A stretch of 23,256 nt of DNA from Auxenochlorella pyrenoidosa. Its lineage: Eukaryota > Chlorophyta > Trebouxiophyceae > Chlorellales > Chlorellaceae. The translations under genes and the position numbers were made by a program. The first letter of the stretch is position 1. The number at the start of each line of letters is the position of its first letter. Under the pieces are notes generated by a model. The model did not search any database. It was not told the origin of the DNA and was given only the letters and a program-made list of their open reading frames with translations. Positions 17,541 through 23,256 of the stretch are shown here, piece by piece. Location: the NCBI GenBank assembly GCA_001430745.1, contig KQ481945.1, positions 440,617 to 463,872 of the forward strand, given 5' to 3'.

Positions 17541-20500
17541 ATGAGCGCGCTTCGTGTGGCTCTGCTGGCGGCGTGCTTGAGTGTAGCGCTGGGTGAGTCG
17601 ATCGTGAGCAGTGCGAAGCCTTCAATTGGTGAACGGCCAGCGCATGTTCACTTGTTCACTCTCTTCTTGAGCTCAACGCAGCAGGCCCCCCCGCCCCGAT
17701 CGATCGCTGTCATCGGTCATGGAATGAGTTTTGCACCCCCCCGCGAGTACGCCGCGTCTGGCCGCCGTGCTGTCGCCGCCAGTCGCTCTGCCAGGCGGCG
17801 CCGCGGCAAGCCAGCTTCCTGCCTGCCCCTCACATGCCCTGTTCCTCTCGTGGCCCCATCTGCCCCAGGCTTGCCGTCATGGTACTCGTGTGACCCCGCC
17901 ACATGCACTGGCGACTGCGCCTGCGCGTCCACCTCGCCGCCGGGCGGCCTTGCACCCGAGGACACGCCGCAGTTCATCGTCCTCACGGTGCGCAGCAGCA
18001 GCCTGCGCAGCTCAGGCCGCTGGGTTGGCACGTGGCCTGTGGTCGCAGCCTCTTCCAACTGCCGCCTGGGGGGCTGAGCGCGCACAGCATTCCCACCGGC
18101 CCTGGCGCTGCTGTGGCCACGGGGGGGTGGGGGTCCCCCAGCAGGCCCGGCCCACCCTCCACTGCTCCTCACACAACCCCCCTGCCCGCAGCACGACGAC
18201 GCCATCAGCGCCGACACGAACGTGGGCATCCGCGCCATCACCAACAAGCACACCAACCGCAACGGCTGCAACATGCCCACTACTTTCTATGTGCTGGAGG
18301 CAGGCACCAGCTGCGAGCTGGCAAAGGCGTTCTGGGAGGAGAACAGCGAGGCAAGTGTGTGTGTGTGTGGTGGGTGGGTGGGTGGGTGGGGGCTGGGGGA
18401 GGGGGCGCAGGATAGGTGGGAAGGGCCGGGCGGCAGCGGCACATGATTGCGTGCCCCTGGACTGCCGGGTGTTTCATGAGCGGGCAGGGCAGCGAGGCCG
18501 CGTCGTGCGCTGCACAGCAATGTGTCTAGGTGCCCGGCTGAGGCCGTGCGCGGCGCGCTGCAGATGTGCCGCCTGCGCACCGGTGCGGCGCGCCGAGGCT
18601 GCGCGTAGGGCAGGCCGCAGCCCCGTCACCCTCCGCTGCACCGCCGCTCTGCTGGCGTGCAGATTGCCATCCATAGCAAGACGCACCTGCCGCTGGTGGA
18701 CCCCTTCCCAGGCGGCCCAAGCAGTGAGTGCACCCCGCGGCGCCGCCACCGCTGGCAGCACGCCATTTGCTGGGCACCCTGGCGCCTGTGGGGCGTTCCG
18801 GCCCGCAGCACTTTCCACCGCTGGTACTGGTACCAGCTCTGCCTCCTGCTCAGCTGCCTGCCAGGGTCGCTGCACCCAGCCAGCCCCAGCCGCTGCCCCC
18901 TCCCTGCAGAGATGCGTGACGAGATGTTCTCCGCCCGCGCCTTCTTGAACGAGACCTGCGGCATCCCGCTGGAGGTACGCCTCGCCGCCGCCACAGCTCT
19001 CTGGACTGTTGCCACGCTCTTGGATAATTAGACAAGAGAATACCTTCCAACTGCTGCCAACCTCCCACGCTTCCGGGCAGCCTCCCTCCCTGCTTTGTGG
19101 GCTGGCCCCGCGCTCGGCGCCGCCGCGCCCCCCCCCTGCCCACCACCGCCAACCCCGAGCACGCCCCGGCCCGCCCGAGGCGTGTGCCCACGCTCTCCTT
19201 CGCACAGCCCAGGCCCACAGCCTCCCCCCGCTGCCCCCCCCCCACCCACACACACACTGCAGGACATGGTTGGCTACCGCGCGCCGCAGCTGGTGCACAA
19301 CCCGCCGGTGCGGCAGATGCTGGCCTCTGCGCAGCCGCCCTTCCTGTACGACTCGTCCATCCCGGACTTCTGGGGCAACAACTCCCAGATCTCGCCCAAC
19401 GCCTCGGTCCGGCTGTGGCCCTACTCCATGGACGCCGGCATCCCGCAGGTGGGTGGGTGTGGGTGGGTGGGGGGTGGGGGCCCGGGCCTGGTGGGCTTGG
19501 AGCAGTTTCCGGGGAAGGGGGGTTGGGTAGCTTGGGGGGACCCCGCGGCGTGCAGCCGCCTTGCGCCAGGCTGCGTGGGCCTTACCAGATGCATGCAAGA
19601 TGCATGCCAGTTCGACCCGGAGCGCGGGTGGCCCGCAGTATGGGCAGCGGAAACCCACCGGTGCGCTGGCTGCTCTGCACGCCCGGCGGGTTGGGCAGGC
19701 TGGGCGGCGTGTGTGGCGCTGGCGCCCCGGCCGCATACTGCCGCGCACTGCCGCCATCTCCTTGCCGAGGCGCGAGCGCTGCCTCCCCCCCCTTGCTTGG
19801 CTCGCAGGACTGTGCCTACTTTGCCGGCGACAGCTGCACCCAGCAGGAGCGCTACCCCGGCCTCTGGGAGTTCCCGCTGCTCAACACGCAGGCGGAGAGT
19901 GAGTGCTGGGCGGGCTGCCCCGCAGCCGCGCGCGGTTTGGACCTCGCATGCGCTCGCCGCGCGCGACTGGCGCGCTCCGCCTTGTGCGCTGGCGCAGCCC
20001 AGCCGGGCTGCCACCCTCCCTGCTGCCCAAGCGGCCCTGTCCGCTGATCCTCGCCAGCTCCGCTGCCGCTGACCCATGTGCAGACGGCACCCTGCTGTAC
20101 TCAATGGACCCTGGGACCACCGGCGGCGACGGCGGCTACAGCTCCACAGACACCGCCGGCCTGCCGGCTGACGAGCTCGAGGCGCTGCTCAAGCAGAACT
20201 TTGACTACAGGTGCGCGCGCTGGGGTGTGGCCGGGCAGAACTCAACAATTGACAGGTGCCGAGTACAGGCACCCGGCCCTTGCAGCAAGGCGGGCCGCGT
20301 CGGCGCCGAGCCTGCGGCGCCCTGCGCGCCGTAGCGCTGCTCGCCGCGGGTGTGGGCCGGCATTACTCGCCGCCTCCCACCGTTCGTCCCACCCCTCCTT
20401 CCTCCCCCTCTTCCTGCCCGCAGCTACTACGGCAACCGCGCGCCCTACGGCCTGTACATCCACACCCCCTGGCTCACGCCCGACAACATCCAGGCCGCCA

Positions 20501-21472
20501 ACAACTTCCTGGAGTATGCGCTGGGCCTGAACAACACCTGGGTGGTGACCGTGCGCCAGGTCATCGAGTGGATGCAGGCAAGCGCGCACGCGTGCCCCGT
20601 GTGTGTGGGTGGGGTGGGGTGGGAGGTTGAGGGCTGGGGGCCACAAAGATGGGGCCTCCCACCCAGCTTCCGGCTCCCGCTGCCTCTGCCCGGGGTGGCG
20701 GTAGCTGCGACTGCACCTTGCGCGTGCATGCCCCCCCCTGCTCTGCTCTGCTCTGCTCTGCCGTGGGTGCCAGAACAGAGCCTGGGCTTGATGCGCCACC
20801 CCTGCAGGACCCGGTGCCTGCCAGCGAGATGGACGACTGGCTCACCTGCCGGCCTGTGGACCTCTCCAAGGCTCCCGGTGAGCAGCGCAGCGCAGCGCAG
20901 CAGGAGTGTGTGATGGTTGGCAGCGCCAGGCATGCAGCACGTGCAGCGTTGCATCAGCTGGCCTGGCGCGTGCGCTATGCCGGCCTGCCGCAGCGCGCCC
21001 ACCTGCCCGCCGCCCGGCCCCCCGCCCCCCGCAGGCATGCAGAAGTGCCTGGTGTACACAGTCAAGTCGGGCGACACCGGCGACGCCATCGCCAGCATGT
21101 ACGGCGTCGACCTCGCCGACGTTGAGGCGCTCAACCCCAACGTGCGTTCCGGGCGCCGCCTCCCCCGCTTCGCTGCCTGCGTGCCAGAGCCGGAAGCCCA
21201 CTGCTAGCTCGTCGCATGCTCGCAGGGGCCTGCCCCACGCAGTCGCTGGGTAGGCCGGTGGAGCAGGCTGCCTCTGCTGAGCTTGCAACCCCCCCTGCGC
21301 CCTCCCCTCCTGCCTCATGCAGCTGGCCAGCCTGCAGCCCGGGGACAAAGTCAAGATCCCGCCCTTTGATGCGTCCTGCGGGGCAGGCATCCCGGCCCCT
21401 GGATCAGACAGCGCGGCTGCGCCGGCGCCCGCCACTGGTGGCCGCCGGCTGCGGCGCGCGGGCCCGGCCTGA
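17541..21472 (+). CDS. Secreted CE4 polysaccharide (chitin) deacetylase with LysM domain
   Basis: Twelve exons: 17541-17592, 17869-17987, 18192-18350, 18663-18723, 18910-18974, 19263-19448, 19808-19898, 20084-20210, 20424-20577, 20808-20877, 21035-21141 and 21323-21472; 446 residues. A signal peptide (MSALRVALLAACLSVALG) precedes a Cys-rich segment (SCDPATCTGDCACAS, 24-38). The CE4/NodB-like domain follows: THDD (57-60, catalytic base and metal aspartates), HSKTH (114-118, metal histidines), YRAP (157-160), PGLWEFPL (231-238) and LYIHTPW (297-303). This set resembles chitin deacetylases of the animal/algal type. Residues 366-416 form one LysM domain (YTVKSGDTGDAIASMYGVDL, LNPN, PGDKVKIP) flanked by cysteines, followed by an Ala/Arg-rich tail. 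The predicted role is deacetylation of N-acetylglucosamine polymer in the wall or periplasm, with LysM holding the substrate. Two introns use GC donors. Substrate is inferred from the family. Confidence 0.92.
18356..18391 (+). repeat. Intronic GT and GGGT microsatellite
   Basis: A run of GT dinucleotides followed by about five GGGT units at the 5' end of the third intron of the CE4 gene, directly after a GC splice donor. A G-rich repeat like this could form a G-quadruplex in the pre-mRNA or in DNA. Similar GGGTGGGT blocks begin the intron at 19449. Confidence 0.7.
20739..20761 (+). repeat. CTCTG pentanucleotide repeat in intron
   Basis: About four CTCTG units lie in the ninth intron of the CE4 gene, not far from its 3' splice site, where they add to the pyrimidine-rich stretch. 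A GCGCA-type repeat also lies at 20884-20900 in the next intron. Confidence 0.7.
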
Positions 21473-22247
21473 GCGGGCCCCGCAGGATAGCAAGTTCCTG
21501 TCGGCTCTGGCCACAGCCCACCGTCTTGCCTGCCCCTGCGTTGCACCGTAGCAAGATTTCTGGAGTGCAGCAGGCTCGGGGCTGCCAGAGCTGCAGAAAA
21601 AGGTCCCCGCCAACTCAACTGTGCTCACGACTGAACAAATGATTTCATTGGATGCGCTCCCCCTGCCATGCCTTGATTCCTCCCTCCCTCCTCCTCCTCA
21701 TTGCCTGCCCCCACCCCGAATTCTTTGAGCTTGCCCGTGCGCTGCCCCCCGCAACAGGGCAAGGCCCCTCATTTTTCCCTCCCAACCTCTGCCCCACAAC
21801 TCATCCCACGCCCTTCAATAAAATGCCCTGGACCATATCTGTGTCAACAGGCTGGGTTACCACCACAGGGAAGGGAGGGGTACATGCAGGCGGCAAAAAG
21901 ATGGCCAAGGACAGACGGGCTTGGGGCACAACAAAATGAGGTGCACATGAGGCTATAAGAGTGTCATGGGCTGTCATCAATGAAATGATAGGAGGGGAGA
22001 ATGGTGGGACAATCGATACGAAACAATATGTGGGGATATAGCGAGTCAAAGACCAGCAGACCAGCACAAAAGGAGAGCAAGGGGGACCAATGCAGCGCCA
22101 TGCTAGGCAGAGCAGAAGAATCGGCGCCCAGACAACGAACGATGTGCTGCATGGCGAAAGGCGGCAGTGGCTATCAGTCACGCACAGCCAGGTCACTTCA
22201 CGCCCTGGCTCTGCGCCGCCGCCAATGGCGCGGCCGTGCCAACCTCA
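21473..22247. other. Convergent intergenic stretch, no gene supported
   Basis: 775 bases between the stops of the CE4 gene (plus) and the TPR gene (minus). Composition is visibly less GC-rich than the flanks. An AATAAA occurs at 21817-21822; TGTAA was not seen on either strand. Open frames here lack any conserved block. It presumably holds both 3' UTRs. Confidence 0.5.
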
Positions 22248-23256
22248 TCAGCTCCTGCCGCCTGCTCCTGCTGCTGCTGCTCCTGTCGGCTGCTCCGCCT
22301 GCTGCTGCTGCTGCTCCTGCTGCTCCGCACCCTCCGCCGCCTCTGCAGCCACATCATCAGCTGCCTGCTGCAGGAGCAGCTGCGCCTCTTCCATGGGCGG
22401 GCCCCCTGCCATCTCGGCTAGCAGCGGCCTCAGGTACGCTTCTTCCACCCTTGGCTCCGCCTTGGCTGCCCGCCTCAGCAGGCCCGCTGCCGCCTCCGGC
22501 TGCCCGGCCCTGCGCAGCAGCGTCGCCTGCGACACCCAGCTGCGCACGCGCAGGTCGTCTGCCGGGGTGGGGCAGGGAGGCAGGGCAGCAGCGAGGCGGG
22601 ACGGTTGGGGGGAAGGTGATCATTCGGCGGCAGGCATGCAGAGCTGGCAGAGGCCGGGGCGGCGCGCAGGGCAGGGCAGGCGTGTCGGGCGCACCCGTCT
22701 GCGCGCCCCGCGCCGCCTTCTGGAAGGCGTCGATCGCGGCTTCGTCCTCCCGCTGCATGTGCATGGCAACTGCTGCGCCAAACCAGCACTTGGCGCGGGA
22801 CTGGGCATCCAGCTGCGGGTGGGGGCAGGGCGGGTGTGGGGGTGTGGGTGCACCTGCTGGGGTCGCGAGCAGGCAGGGGGTAAAGCATGCAAACCCGCGC
22901 TCTGGCGAGCAATGCAGCCCTTCAGGCCCAGCAGTAGCTGAGGAGGGGCCCGTGCGCAGAAAGTGCTGTGTGGGCGCGCAGGAGGGCAGCCGGCAGCCCA
23001 CCTGCGGGCTCTGAGCAGCTTGCAGGTAGAACTGCTCAGACAGCTGCCAGTCCTTGAGCGCCGCGTGCACCTGCGCGCGGCACATGCAAAGGCGCGTTGG
23101 GAGCGGCAGCCAGGTGGGGGAAGGCCGACCGCAGGACCGTGCATGCACCAACCTGGCATGGGCAGGACACTGCATGATCCAAGCCCGCATCCGCCCCACT
23201 CCCTGCCCACCCACACAGCCCCCGACCCGCCCCACCTGCCCCAGCCCCAGCAGCGC
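22248..23256 (-). CDS. TPR-repeat protein (3' end only)
   Basis: Minus-strand exons in the window: 23256-23236 (continues outside), 23070-23002, 22812-22695 and 22558-22248 (stop TGA 22248-22250). They give 172 residues, and all three introns are GT-AG with frame kept. Helical pairs of tetratricopeptide type are visible: HAALKDWQLSEQFYLQAAQ, then AKCWFGAAVAMHMQREDEAAIDAFQKAA, then VRSWVSQATLLRRAGQPEAAAGLLRRAAKAEP. The rest is acidic and Gln-rich (QQEQQQQQAEQ), encoded by CAG/GAG repeats, ending AGAGGRS. TPR arrays bind partner proteins; without the N-terminal part the specific family cannot be named. The Gln run is a simple-sequence expansion likely to vary between strains. Confidence 0.78.

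Noticed and set aside
21817..21822. AATAAA as polyadenylation signal of the CE4 gene
   Set aside because: Green algae normally use TGTAA and the motif lies 345 bases past the stop codon. It may be chance in a less GC-rich stretch.

Overview
The window looks like nuclear DNA of a GC-rich unicellular green alga, most likely a Chlorella-like trebouxiophyte. The evidence is dense short introns (mostly 60-200 bases, GTGAGY/GTGCGY donors and TGCAG acceptors), TGTAA polyadenylation motifs downstream of several stop codons, and proteins of plant type: stearoyl-ACP desaturase, a plant-like NDUFAF5 and a CDC25/ACR2-type rhodanese. I see no prokaryotic operon, CRISPR array, transposon, tRNA or rRNA. All gene models were assembled by hand from conserved protein blocks, splice sites and reading-frame continuity; none is transcript-supported.

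Layout, left to right: (1) 3' end of a plastid stearoyl-ACP desaturase gene, + strand; (2) a 106-residue unknown protein, - strand; (3) a MORN-repeat protein, + strand; (4) an unknown 352-residue protein, - strand; (5) a mitochondrial NDUFAF5-type complex I assembly factor, 11 exons, + strand; (6) a small hydrophilic unknown protein, + strand; (7) a CDC25/ACR2-like rhodanese phosphatase or arsenate reductase, - strand; (8) a disordered acidic protein, - strand; (9) a DUF455 ferritin-like protein, + strand; (10) a secreted chitin-deacetylase-like CE4 enzyme with a C-terminal LysM domain, 12 exons, + strand; (11) the 3' end of a TPR protein gene, - strand.

The genes do not form a pathway. They alternate in head-to-head pairs (2/3, 4/5, 8/9) that share promoter stretches of about 200-330 bases, and tail-to-tail pairs (1/2, 6/7, 10/11). 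They serve fatty-acid desaturation, respiratory complex I assembly, and probably cell-wall glycan modification, beside several unknowns.

I found no obviously new multi-gene system. The points most worth a second look are four GC-AG introns whose positions are fixed by conserved protein sequence, a splice donor in gene 4 where GC and GT choices four bases apart give different C-termini, an imperfect in-frame repeat straddling the stop codon of the CDC25-like gene, translatable cassette exons in the MORN gene and in gene 6, and the poorly characterised DUF455 and CE4-LysM proteins.
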